NCBI GenBank assembly: GCA_905250025.1
Contig: CAJNOJ010000066.1
Span: 186,001 to 250,000, forward strand
Direction: 5' to 3'
Source: Adineta ricciae
Lineage: Eukaryota; Rotifera; Eurotatoria; Adinetida; Adinetidae
Length of the DNA stretch: 64,000 nucleotides
A program made the position numbers and the translations under genes. Shown here piece by piece: positions 46,838 to 59,468 of this stretch; the first letter of the stretch is position 1; each line of letters starts with the position of its first letter. The notes under the pieces were generated by a model that searched no databases, was not told the origin of the DNA, and saw nothing but the letters and a program-made list of their open reading frames with translations.

Positions 46838-49800
46838 TTTAGTATCCAATGTCAAATGCTCGAACACAACCAGCCAAGTAACATGAAACATAGAATTGTG
46901 TACCAGCACGATTCGAGCATATGCCAGATGGACGTCGAATACGTTCATTTAATTTAAATGTCGTTTTGTACTGACCCATCGGTGAAAATAACTAGAAAAG
47001 AAGACAAGTAAAACTTGCTAAATCAAAAAGAATAGCAATTCGTGGTTATTTTACTTGAACGCGATCATTTTTACTATCAGCACTGATAATGTTTCCACCG
47101 GAATCAATGAATAGACCTGAGGGATCATGCATAGCACCATTTCCTCGTCCATGACCACCGAAAACAGTTGTGCAACTCAAATCAAATTGATTTCGAAGAC
47201 TTGTACCATAAATTAAACTACGACCTACAGAAAAGGCATATTAGCGATAAAATTCTAAGAAAAAAAACTTGTCTTGTTAGAAGTAGACTATTCAATTCAT
47301 TTGAGAAACTCTCCGTTGAGATTTATTCATACCAAGATCGGCAATGTAGATATTATCATTTTGTACAGCTAGAAATCTCGGTTTGCTCGTTGATTCTGGC
47401 AGAATGTTTCCTTGTATATAATTTTTATATTGACTAGTAAAAATATTATCTGATTGTTGATTAACTTCGATGTTTTGATCGAATACTAATTGGCCACTAT
47501 TCGGATCAAATAGAAGTATACGACATGCTTCTGCTGATTGATTGTCCACTGCTTTGGAGTCGATGGTTAAGAGATAACGATCACGAAATGAAGCAATGCC
47601 TACGAACAAAAAACAAAACATAGACGTTTTGTTTGACAATTACTAACCGTATAGTTGTTTGACTGAACGATGTCCAAATGTTTGTACTAGACGACCATCG
47701 GGCTCAGTGACATAGATTGAATCTTTCTCAACGATTAAAATATTGTTCCGTGCATTACTCATAATTGCACCTGGACGATGAAGTTTCATTTGCTTTGAAA
47801 TACATAACGAGAGATCATCATCTGGATAAAGATATTCTGGCATACCGGAGTGCTTGATATGATATGTTTCAATCGTCCCGTTTGAATATCGAATAGTCGA
47901 ACATGTTGAGCACTTCGATGAACATCACATGATAGTAATGTTAGTTCGTCATAGGATAAACCCACACCGATTGGCATACACGTTGTTTGTGGACCACTTT
48001 GTGGTGTGCCAAATGTCATGCACAGTTCACCGCGTAGGGCAGGACGATCTAGATGTAAATCTCTCTTCTTTGTCCGAACGATCTTTCTCAATTTTACTTT
48101 GTTTCGTTCCGAATTCTTGCATATATTCATCAGTTACATGAGGATGTGTTAAAGATTTAGTACGATCGAAATACGATTGATTATCAATACTCAAACGATT
48201 GTCTTTCAACGAATTCCATCTAAATCGATTACCGTGCGATAATTCTATTCAACCGTTTATCTTCACATACTCAGAATTGGTAGATGTTGGAGTGGCGAAT
48301 CGATTGGTTCTATTGTAACGTTGACTAGTACTTTCATCCCAGTCGTCGTCATCATCATCATCGTTATTTTCATGACTAAACGAATACTTATCGGATTTTA
48401 CGAACAAGAAAACACAACTTGAGATTATTTACGCAGAGGATGTCACCGATGTTGCACGTAGTCCTGATACACTGCCAAAGCGAATACTACCATCAATTGA
48501 CGGTGTTGGTGTGATTCGTACTTGATTGTTATTAATTCCATTTGTCACTTTATTTTGAAAATTCGGTTTTGCTTGAGTCCATGGCTGATCATCATTGACT
48601 AACGGTGCTGAATGATGACCATTTGCATGAATCGTTTTTGTTGCCACGGGTTTCTCGTTCGCTGGTGTCGCTGAGGTAAACAAAGACGCATTTTGACGTG
48701 GTGGAAACGAAGCTATTGTTGTTGTTGGTTTTTTCAATGGTTGTGTACTTGTATCGACAATTTCATATCCATTGAAACAATCTACAGATGGTACGGATCG
48801 TGTAGGTAAGGACGACTTAGGTGATGTGACAAGTGGAGCAGATGATGATGTTGAAGAAACTGTAAGAGTTTTCATTTGATCTATCGGAGGGATGAACATG
48901 GATGTAGCAGAATTCGGTTGGCCTCGAGATAAATGAGTTTGATTTGGTATTGATGGGGGGAATATTTTTGATGATTGACCGTTTGAAAATGGTGCGATAC
49001 CAGGTGGTGGAGTGACAGTTGTTGTTCGATTCGAAGGTGTAACGATAGGTTTAGAAGCATATTCATGCTGAGGAATTGAATCTACAATAAAATTAATATG
49101 CGACGAATGAACTATCTTTGAAACTATCGGATGTTTCATCTATTCGAACCTTTTCTTCCGTTGATATTCAGTTTTTGCATAGGATTTATTGTTTCCATAG
49201 TTTGCATTTCCATAGGTAATGAATTAATCTTTTCCAAGTTTGTTAGTACAGCTAAATATATGAGCTTTGCGTCGGCAAACACTGATGTCTATCCAGTTCC
49301 ATACCTGACATATTTTTATACATATTCGTATACGTTTTGTTTTCTGTCGCTACTCGAATAAATTTCAATGAAAACTAATTAGTGTCGAACTATGTCTTTT
49401 ACCTTGTTGATGAATAATTTCTAGCAAATTTTCATGTGTTGATTGCAGTAATTGTGATGATTGTTGAATCGTATCCGGATCGAGTTGTGTGAAACATTGA
49501 TCCATGGCGTCTTTCAACTTAACTAAAACAAATCAAAGTTTAACACAAAATCATATTGAATGGGCGTGCAATCACTGGCAAATTGTTGAATATCATCGTA
49601 GATTAGCTCGGTTTCTGGTGCAAATCTTGTAAACGTTTGTGAAAGGGATAACAAAACGTTGAATGTATCTTGTGGGCTACTACGCATCAATTCTAGACAG
49701 TCGTCCAAAGCTGGTCGAAGAAACGTATTGACTGCATATGCAAATGGGTGAATTCTTTGAAAATAAATCGTATAGAAAGAAGACTCATCAAAAGCACTTA

Positions 49801-49878
49801 CTGATGAGCTAGAAATTTGAAAAGTAACAATTTTGGTCGATCAAAATTGTTCGATACGGATGTATCTGACTTGATCAT
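46838..49878 (-). CDS. NHL-repeat protein with helical N-terminus and disordered linker
   Basis: Multi-exon; proposed start MIKSDTSVSNNFDRPK at 49878, stop TAA 46838, about 830 residues. The N-terminal 130 or so residues are helical (NTFLRPALDDCLELMRSS, DAMDQCFTQLDPDTIQQ). A long Ser/Thr/Pro-rich linker follows (TTTVTPPPGIAPF, SSTSSSAPLVTSPKSS), then an acidic patch (ENNDDDDDDWDES) and a C-terminal beta-propeller of NHL type. The clearest units are VFGGHGRGNGAMHDPSGLFI-DSGGNIISADSKNDRVQLF and the final ERIRRPSGICSNRAG...VRAFDIGY. NHL propellers in the TRIM-NHL/Brat group bind RNA or proteins. No RING, B-box or filamin domain is visible, so it is not a full TRIM-NHL protein as modelled. The start is uncertain and an upstream exon could have been missed. 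Confidence 0.72.
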
Positions 49879-50748
49879 TGAAATACTCTAAAAGCAAGTT
49901 ATTGTGTGTAAAGATTAAGAAAACAGGTGAAATGATATGAATATATTGCCGCTGGTTTCTCACTTTTTTTACCCAATTTTTCGAATCCAATCAGATTGAT
50001 GGGTAGCTCGAAAAGACTATCTCATATTCAACATTGGGCTTACTCAGTGCGACATCTTGATTGATATGTACATTTATAAATGATGATGTCAACAGAGATC
50101 GAATTATTCTTGGCTTCGTTCCAATGAACATGTATCGAGAGAATGCATCTATCTTTAATAAACTTTTTCGCGCGCTAACTTATCTGTATGTACAATGCAT
50201 TGAGAAAATATTTCATTTTAAACTATTGAACGTTTTCAATAGTTATTTTTGTATGTATTTCTATGAAAGAGAATTCTTTTGCTAGATGTTCTGCTTAATT
50301 TGAGAATACGATTGTTACAAAGTGTATCATATGTCTTTTTCGCCGGTATGCATGATAAAAATGGCTTTTACATCTAACCATAAGCATTTTTACACTTAGA
50401 TAAGAAAATAGACATATACATTCCATGTTTAAGCAATACAAATGAATTGATCGCCACACACACATGGAAATGTCGGTTTACATCATGACGATTTGTGAAT
50501 GAAATGTGACGAAACGATTGGAAAAGATAGGTTTATAGTGTTTGACGAGCGGTATAGATCGTTTTCACGTAAATTTCCTTCGGTGAACGACTAGAATTTC
50601 ACGAAATATCATTGAGCAAACTCTTTATTTCAAGGTTATCGCGTACTGTCGAATTACGTGCGACAGTCAATATAACTATAACATTGATCCAAGGTCATAG
50701 AAAATCAACAGTGAAAAAATCTTCAAAATCGAAATTTCGATACGATTG
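49879..50748. other. Intergenic region upstream of the NHL gene
   Basis: AT-rich, about 870 bp, presumably with the NHL gene's promoter. A plus-strand open frame (50061-50285) has no domain, splice or compositional support. Confidence 0.4.
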
Positions 50749-51510
50749 CTAGTAGGTCGCAAGATCATCGTCGATGGCTTTCCAAACACTGAACAAATTT
50801 ACATGTGATATATCGAATGAATGGTTTTGTATGTTCAATGGAACTACACTCGTATAGAATATGAGAGAAATAAAGCCATGCTTGTTGTATGAAAGATCAA
50901 TGTGTGCAGAACGTTGAAAGATATGAGAATAAATGAGTGAGTATGTATCAGATGAAATGTTATCGAACCAAATTGTGTAATATTTATCTATGAGATGGAT
51001 CAAATCTACAAATGCACAGTTAAAGTTGATTAGAATCTCTATGATTAGCTCACTTGATTGAGCTTCGGATGTTTTCTTCAACAGTTGAAAGTATCTTTGT
51101 GTATATTCACGCCGAAAATGTCAGTTCGACATTGATTTCTCAGAAATTCATTATTGAATAATTGGAATATCTCGTAAAATATTCATAGAATCGATACGAA
51201 TCAGTTTCGATATGTATTAAACCTTCGGAAATGCGAAAACTATTAATAAAGTTGTGTAACCTGTAGAGCGTTCTTTCATTATAATCCAGATAAAAACATG
51301 ATATTTGGCTATATAATTGAAATTCTCGTTTCAAATGAATTGAGAAGATAATACCCGTGAATTTTCAAAGTTTTCAATTTGGCGATGATGAAACAGCATC
51401 GCACTAAGATCCGAATTCTTTCGATATTGAACTCATTCGAGTTCGGCAAGACTAAATCCAATATTGATAAAAATTACCCAGATTGTACATTTGATCATCT
51501 CTCTGCGAGT
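50749..51510 (-). pseudogene. Unresolved or decayed gene, possibly secreted protein
   Basis: Three minus-strand open segments lie in a row. About 51510-51433 begins MIKCTIWVIFINIGFSLAELE, a convincing signal-peptide-like start. About 51340-51140 contains EFQLYSQISCFYLDYNERTL. 51081-50749 ends WKAIDDDLATY, with upstream REYTQRYFQLL also open. They look protein-like but I could not join them with normal introns; the gaps would need introns of about 30-40 nt or a frameshift. It may be a small gene I cannot model, or a pseudogene. No family was recognised. Confidence 0.3.
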
Positions 51511-52158
51511 AGGGAGTGAAATCTTCTTCCGTTTGTCAAAAGTAACAAATCCCAAAACAATGAAATCAAAGGAAAACAAATCGAAAAAACAACTTAATAC
51601 ACATTTTGCAAACAAATATCTTTCTGTGAGTTAATATATCACGAACAAGAATATAATACTTGATTCAATACAGAAATAAGCATGACATTATTCGTGAGTA
51701 TTATTTAACCTTGGACGAGATCATCATTTGTTTTTGTTCTTCTAACAAATATTCAAAACAAAAATCAGGTTAAATAAAACTAACCTTGGATACAACCAAA
51801 CTTCACACAGCCTTGAGTTATATGGGATCAAGCATTCGTTTTCACGTGCTAACGAATTTCAAAAACGTCAGATTAGATGTCAAGAGATTGTTAACAAGTA
51901 ACGCCATGGTGTCCGATCTCGAATAAAATGACATACTCACCTTAAAAGATCAAGTATCTTGGATATATTTCACAACAGGTACGGGCTGCGCTTAAAAATG
52001 TTACTATTGAAAATTAGAAACAATTTGAAGAATAAAACAATAAATAATTTATTATTCAATTGTAACTAAGAAATAGATTGACTTTACAAGCGAACAGAAT
52101 CAATTCGGTGAAAGTTTAATTAAGGTTTCGCACGTGCTCAGTTTGATCGATGATGATG
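51511..52158. other. Intergenic region
   Basis: About 650 bp before the sugar-transporter stop codon. AT-rich; no gene, repeat or motif recognised. Confidence 0.4.
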
Positions 52159-53280
52159 TTACTTGGAATAGTAAAGATAGAGAGCACATGTCATAGCCAC
52201 AAATGAGGAGAAAAAGTAGATGTTCAATGTTAAACCAAAGACTAAAACTGACAGAACAGCTGTAACCACTAATGAGAAGGAGATAACGAATAAACGAATA
52301 ATATTCGATGTATGTTTAATCACAACTGACATAAATAAGCCATTTAAAGCTTGAGTGATAATAATCAACCAGGTATATATTGAAAATCCTTTGAATATAT
52401 TCAGTTGAGAAAGTGATTGCGATTTGAGTAATGGTATTCCAACAGACGGAATAAGATTTAACAAAGTTCCATATGTATATAGATAGATATTTTGCACATG
52501 AAGTGACTCGGAATAATGTTTTTTAAGGATCCATTCATTGTAGACTCCTGCCAGGCCGCTAAATGTACAATAGGCAAAGACCATTGGTAAACCTAATGGA
52601 TGAATATACATTCGTCGTTTTTGTGTTATATTGTTCTTTGTTGGACCACTAATTGCTCCTGAAAGTAATCAAAATGAAAAGTTCGATTTCCATTCAAACT
52701 ATGCGCGGATAGAAGCAACTTCACCTAAACTATAGAATAAGCCACTGAAGAATAGAAGTGAAATAGCAAACCATTGTTTTCTGGTTAGTTTCTGTTTGAT
52801 GATGATTCGATAGAGAATAGCGGTGGTAACGATTTTAAAATTTGATAAAATTTGATACGAAGCCGGATCCATTTGAAGCTGTATATGAACAGCAAGATTA
52901 TTATTAATGAAATAGAGAATACCGGGAATAGCATATGGCAATGATGGACGCAACCAAGATTTATAATTGAAAAGATCTATTGAAGATTTTGTCGAATCGA
53001 TGAAAAGAACGAATATTGAAAAGGCAAGTTTAATGATTTCGAGAATTAAATTCATAGTTGTAGAAGAAAACATAATCGCTCCATTGCGTTCACATAGATG
53101 TACTAAGACTGAATAAGAACCATAAGCTAGAACTTGAAAAAGAACCATAGCACGAAATACAATTGATTGGGAGACAGTGTTCATTTCTTTCTCCGCTGAT
53201 TGGCCGTTTGTTTTAGTTATATCATTTTGTTTAGCATTGATATCAACAGTAATATCGTTTGATTTTGTACTATTGCTCAT
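52159..53280 (-). CDS. SLC35A4-like nucleotide-sugar transporter
   Basis: Two exons split by one intron (about 52663-52726), about 350 residues (human SLC35A4: 324). I chose the ATG at 53280 (MSNSTKSND); the frame continues a few codons upstream but with no earlier ATG. A polar N-terminal tail of about 45 residues precedes ten hydrophobic segments. Family landmarks are VLAYGSYSVLVHLCERNG, YFINNNLAVHIQLQMDP, ASYQILSNFKIVTTAILYR, HPLGLPMVFAYCTFSGLAGV, NIYLYTYGTLLNL, ALNGLFMSVVIKH and NIIRLFVISFSLVV. They match SLC35A4 better than the UDP-galactose or CMP-sialate members, although all share the FKI and YGTLLN regions. Such proteins exchange nucleotide sugars across the Golgi membrane; vertebrate SLC35A4 has been linked to CDP-ribitol. 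Substrate here is unknown. Confidence 0.87.
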
Positions 53281-56200
53281 TGTCGACCTTGTTTTCAAAT
53301 ATGAACCAAGAGAAAGTTGATTGGATATACTGATCTGTTTGGTCTAAACGGATGGAAATAGGATAAAATGGTATAATCATATGATCATCGTCGGTTAATA
53401 ATAAAACAGAAAGCTCATACTATCACGTCGATGATGGTTATGTGGGGTTGTATTCTTTCTATATCGTTTTTATACGATACAGACATAGTTGCTCTGAGGA
53501 GAAAATTGAATAAGCAGAAAAATGCGACGCATATATGTCGGCTAAGAGTTAATAAACAAACGCCTTATTCGACTTTAATCAAAAGTATTTTAATTATTAA
53601 AGATTAGAATGAAAAATACTCTGGAATACCCTATTTCTACTGCAGAACAACATTGTTCATCATGATCTATGTACATATAATGTCAATACTTACCTGTAGT
53701 TTAGAAATGGAAACCGTTAATTTTCATCATTGATAATAGCCATTAAAATGAAATAGTTCGGACGATCTGAAACGAAACTGACATTTTGGTATTAAGTAAC
53801 TAATGTATAACTTCTAATCGAATATTCTTATCAGAGATACATTCCACAGATTTCATTTTGACTTCGACGATATAGTAATATTGTTGACAAATACTTGATA
53901 GTGAAGTATTTCAAATTTACGATTATGCGAGAAACGACTAACTAATCTCGGTACGAAATATGTCACTAATCGGTCTTCTTATAACAGTAAGAGACTGAGC
54001 ATTTTAGCGATGCAAGCATTTTCTTCATAAAAACAAATCATAAGGAAAGATTCGTGTCAACATACTGTACATTTCCAGCTATTTTCAATCATTTCAATGA
54101 GAATCCCTATTGACCATATGCGAATATCTACAGAAAAACGACGATTAATCTATGAAAAGAATATCGTGATCGAGTATAGAAGCGTCGCTTTTTCTAACGG
54201 TCGATACGGTAAGATGATACTATACAAATGATATTAAACCAAGTTTCGAAGAGACTCCACTTGTCAACAGGGTGATACCTGATAGTTGTGCAGACAGCCA
54301 CACACACACAAACGAAGCATTCCTTTTCATCTAATGCTTAGAAAACGGCGCATGCGGATAAATGAATCATTTCTTTCAACGTAGATAAAACAGGTCAGTG
54401 TCAATATAAAAAAAAAATTGAAAAAAACTTGCGCACATTGATAACAATTTTAGTCTTATCTACAACTGCAAATGTAAGTGTGCCATTCAGTTTTATATTG
54501 ATATAATGCAAACGGAGAAGAAAATTAACTTATTCGAAATATTTCGCCTAATTTATTTTGAGGTTATGTCTCATATTTTTTGGAGTGAGTCATATTTGCC
54601 ATGCTTTATTCTTGTTACAAGTCAGAGTGGGGAATGATAAGGATCATACAACAGTGCTGTTTGCAAATAGAACACGTTGTTGCTGCTTCATAGATATGAT
54701 CATTATACTGATTTCTTTTCTTTATGTTATGATGAATGTATCTTTTTCTTACATATAGAATTCTGGTGAAGTATTTATAATTTATTCCCTTTTCCCACCT
54801 TCCTATTTACTTGCTGACGTATTCGCTCTAGAAGAACAAAATGAGACTTTCGATTCCGCATTCCATACGCTTCTTTTCAGCTTCTAGTGACGATAACGTG
54901 TTTAGGTACAAAGGTCTAAGCGATGATAAGATATTTTTTGACATACCGCTGAGAATTAAGTTCTGGTTTTGCGCGCCAGTTTCCAGAGAGTTGAGCCAAA
55001 TTCAATCGCTTCTTGTGATATACACAAAACTGAAATCTCTCAAAAACAAGGTAATCAATTGAGACTGATGAATAATATATGTGAAAAAATATTACAGAAA
55101 GAGCATTTAGTAGAGAGAAATTTCAAGACTGAACACGGGAATCGGATGACGAATGTATAAAATGAGAAATCGATAACTGTACAGATATTTGAAGGTTAAC
55201 TTGCGATTGCAGATGAATGAATGAAACTGTAGTTATAAAAGCATTGTCAAATAAGACAAATAGAAGATATCAAGTATGTACAATATGACATCAGTCTTAT
55301 CATGTGCACATATAAGTATAAAGAGGTAAAAATGCATTCGAATGAGTATGAGAGGAAATGAAGATATCAACGAATATGTAAAGACGGAAACTTAACAAAA
55401 AAAATCAAACATCTAATTATTATGGATTGGCGCGGATGTCAGTGTATTCTTGGGAATAAGCATATTTACAATCTACACGTATGTTCATTAGAGTTTTTAT
55501 TTGACAGGATGATCGAGCGATTATGTCGACGTCAAAAAGAAACTTCCTCACTTTGGAAGACGTCACAAAACACCCAGACAAGAAGAATCGTTTTTTTTCT
55601 CCTAGTGTTTATTTCAATCTATTCTAACAATTCTCATCTCAATAAAAACATCTTCTTGTTCCGCAAATACAAAACAAAACGTTGAGAAACTGTGAGTCCA
55701 CTATGTTTATGATTCACTCTTCTAGATGAGAGTCTACACCTAATAAGATATTTTTTGACGAGATAGAAAAGCAAAACGTCAATGTGTTGGCTCGAAAATG
55801 AATACCATGAGAAAAGAATAGATGTGGCCTCTATTGACATTATCCGACATTTTCGGTACACAAATGATAATTAGATAAGCAGAGTTTTCAAATTTCTAGT
55901 GACAGAAGAGGTAAATATATACCTTCGAAACGTTTATTGTGCAAAACTAATCAAAATCCTTCTCACACACATGCTTTTACCATGGAAATAGTGATAAAAA
56001 GCGTATTGCTTGGAATATTACTAATGAGTGGTTCGTGTAAAGTCCTACCTCGATTTCATATAGAATAATAATGAAATAATAGAAAGATTTGATTTCTGTT
56101 TGTTTTAGAGAAAAACGGAAAGAAAAGAGTTTACTATATCCCACATTTGGTTTTCCGGGTGAAATATGAAATAACAATAACATACTTTATTCTCTATCAG

Positions 56201-57456
56201 CTCGAGTAAATGAATAGTTCGGATAACGTAAGAGTGTTATTCTTAAATTTTTCCATTTTTCTCTTTCTCGTGTTCGTATTAATATTAACAATAAGTGATG
56301 TTTATGCAACATGTTAAGCAATTTGTCTGATTATACTTTCTAGCTATACTATTAATAACACTGTTCTCAGTTTCTCTTGTCAATATCACTTTCATTTTCT
56401 AAGCTTTCATCAAAATCAAATATTGTTCTAATCATTTCAGTTGAACATTTTCTTCTAACTGATAGATTTTTCATCACGGAAAGAGAAGTCTATGAACATT
56501 TCATCGACAAGCGATAGCAACGATCTGTAAGTAAGTTTCTATGATAGGAACTATATATATTTTACTCAAGTCAGTGTTAATAGGCAATAAAAAGAAAACA
56601 AAAATATCATGATATTCTTCCTACACATGTTTTGCCCTCCTTATATTTCCTTTCGACTGGAGAGATCAACATAATACGACAACATACGAAACTTGATCGA
56701 TATCTGACGGCGTGACAGGAACCACGAAATCGTATACATATATTGCTTAGTTATGTCACATACAGTATAGGACGCAAAGTCCACTTGTGTATTTGTTGTT
56801 ATTCGTCAATAATAGGTGAAGATAAATAATCGATATCAACCTAGAAACTTTTCCCGATGCTACGAAACAGTATCTCTTATATTTAATGTGTGATAGCAAA
56901 AGATTTCTTCTTGATTAAGTCGCTTTCCTGCTCGGTATAGTTTATTTTATCGCTAGAAAATAAATGGATTTGATCATGGAATAATCGCCGTTATTTGCTC
57001 AGAAGTATCTCTTGACGCTCTTTCATTTCATAATATTTATGCGATAAATCGGATTTCTTTCTCGCAAGGTCGATGTGTTTTAATGAAACGTAACACTATT
57101 TCATGATTTATGGATATCATTCTATAATTCATCCTTTAGACACCACTTTGGTAGTTTTTATTGCTAAATCAGTTTAAAAAATCACACGCCATTCTCTAGA
57201 TTATTCTCATAAACGTTCACGTGTTAAGCAAGAGCCTGAGAAAAGCATGTCGCTGTCCCCATTTTCAATTTTACAACTATATTCGCGCACTCTCCATGTG
57301 TTTTTCGTCCATTCACACCTGATTAATTCATATGATTGAAAACCGAACTTGACTATATATGAAATCTGTTACTACTGTAGATATTGAACTCAGCTGTTCG
57401 TGTGTTTATGATCAACATTCTCATACCAACGTCGATTATCACCCGAGTTTTTATCA
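53281..57456. other. 4.2-kb intergenic region
   Basis: A second large gene-poor stretch, between divergent genes. It is AT-rich without the purine tracts of the Pax island. Short open frames at 54558-54758, 54841-55062 and 55422-55685 lack domains and splice partners. At 55981 a plus-strand ATG opens a signal-peptide-like 28-residue frame (MEIVIKSVLLGILLMSG) with no clear continuation. I see no RNA gene or mobile element. Confidence 0.4.
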
Positions 57457-59196
57457 ATGCAAGAAACAACAACAAAACGATGGTATCATTATGCAGTATT
57501 CGTGATTGCATTTTTCGTAGTTGTCGTTTTTTCCTATGGAACATTTCCACACCTATTTACTTTCCTTCCACTCAATCACCAAGTAGTAAATCGAACTATT
57601 ATCGTCATCAAAGGGAATAACAGTATTGTCTGTGATCCTAATGTGAGGTTTCGGCTTGACGTGCCAAGGAGCGAATACACTGTCGAAGTCAACAAAAAAC
57701 TACTCTATTGTCATATACCAGAGAAAGATAGTCGTGACTTGACATCCAGATTAGATTTTATGTGGCGACATCGGTAAGTTATGTGCAACAGAGAATGATT
57801 TGTAGGACATGTTGATGTTTGTGACTGATTCACTAACGAAGTTTCACTGTAGATGGGGGCCGATGTATCGACGCGGTTGTTGGGCACCGACTTTTTCCAG
57901 AATAAATAGAACCAGCAACACATTAATTATTGATTGTCCACCATCGATGAAACCAAAGTATGGTTTTCGAACTCGTAATTCACTTGTGGAGAATTATATT
58001 GGTCCCATATCAATGGGAGAGCATGAATGGGTTTATACGCAATGTAATCTTCCGTTCTATACGGAACCTGTTACTCGTTTACATTTACACGCTCTGCCCC
58101 TTCCTCAGCCACCGCCAGCGGTGAAGCAAAAGCCAAATGTCGTCTTCATGCAATTTGATGCTCTTGGTAGACAAGCAATGTACAGAAGAATGCCACGTTC
58201 GTACAAGCTTCTTACAACATATGGGTATGTTTCTTTCCTTTCACTACAGAGAATATGTACAAGAGAACCACTTCGTACGAGACAAAAATTATCCTACGTT
58301 AGTAAGATTGAACAACAGAAACTCATTCGAATCTTTTTAGCACATCCGATTCGTCAACAAACACACTGCCCGGATTACGAGACGCTCGAGGAATTGAATT
58401 TCGTCATCTCAATGTGAATGGAAGAAATTCGGAACCCAATATGCGCCGGGTATACTGTGGTTCCGGAGATTGTCAGAAAACATCACTTTTACGTTTGTAT
58501 AAGCAAGCTGGCTATTCCACTAGTCTCTTAGAAAGTTACAGTTATCAGCTACCAAATTACATTCCGTCGAAGGCCGTGGATCGCATTTTAGCAAGTAATT
58601 TTTTTGGTGAATTCGGCGGTGATACAGTTGAATTATATAATAAGCGTGGTGGATGTGTAACAGGCACGACATGGATTGCTGATGAAATGTTCGATTACCT
58701 CAGTCATCGCTTTAACAGTATGCAATCAGGCGGCTGGTTTTCGATCAACAATATGGTCGATCCACATACTGAAGATGAATTAGTGAACTATGCCGTTTTA
58801 GACACAAAATTCTATGATTTTCTTCTTGCTGTAAATAAATCTCAAGCGTTGGACAATACAATTATGATCATACTCGGTGATCATGGTTTACATGGGCATG
58901 ATTGGAAAGAATTATGGCGTGAATTCGATCATCGAAATCCGCCACTCTACATATTGATAGGTAAAAATGTCACAGGTTTTACAGATATAATCAATAATTT
59001 AAAAGTGAATAGTGATAAACTCGTTAGTCACGGTGATATTTATATGACTTTTGCTCGATTTGCGAATACTTCATTACCATTAAGTTTATCCAACACAGTC
59101 AATCTTTTTACTGAGAAGATATCGATAGATCGAACTTGTCGAAGTGCAGGGATACCTGATGAATGGTGCAATTGCTGGGTACCGAAGCCATGTTAG
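57457..59196 (+). CDS. DUF229 / sulfatase-fold type II membrane protein
   Basis: Preferred exons 57457-57773, 57853-58224 and 58341-59196 total 1,545 nt, an exact frame of 514 residues. After a short cytoplasmic start (MQETTTKRWYHY) comes one membrane anchor (VFVIAFFVVVVFSYG), so the rest is lumenal or extracellular. The alkaline-phosphatase-superfamily core is recognisable: KPNVVFMQFDALGRQAMYRRM followed by PRSYKLL, EFRHLNVNGRNSEPN, a Cys-rich spot, NNMVDPHTED, MIILGDHGLHGHDW and FDHRNPPLYILIG. In true sulfatases a Cys or Ser near the first metal Asp forms the catalytic formylglycine; here the Asp is followed by ALGRQ, so sulfatase activity is doubtful. The family is expanded in invertebrates with unknown substrates. 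The protein ends in a Cys-rich CNCWVPKPC. A 48-nt segment inside the last intron might be an optional exon. Confidence 0.85.
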
Positions 59197-59251
59197 TAAG
59201 TCGAACTAGAGATCGAACAACGTTGTTGTTATGTTTTATTTCAATGCTATT

Positions 59252-59257
59252 AATAAA
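59252..59257 (+). terminator. Candidate polyadenylation signal of the DUF229 gene
   Basis: AATAAA 55 nt after the stop codon, followed by a T-run. The next gene is convergent, with its stop at 59469. Confidence 0.55.
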
Positions 59258-59468
59258 GTTTTTTTTTATACAAAATAAATCGTGAAAAATGTTCTATCGA
59301 CGCTTTAGCTCAATGTGAAAGGCTGACAGATCATGAAGACAAAATATCATCTCGGTATTTGAAACAGATTGACAAGATTTCACAAAACAAAACATTCACA
59401 ATCACGTTGGTGAAAGTGAATATCTGACAAATCTCAGTGCAGTTTGTCGAGTTTAGTTTGGATCTCAT

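Noticed and set aside
53281-53700. Upstream microprotein frame like that in vertebrate SLC35A4 mRNA
   Set aside because: I looked upstream of the transporter on the minus strand and saw no frame resembling a conserved microprotein.
55981-56067. Small secreted peptide gene (28 codons, MEIVIKSVLLGILLMSG)
   Set aside because: The frame ends quickly and no downstream exon with continuing coding character was found. A chance hydrophobic frame in AT-rich DNA is likely.
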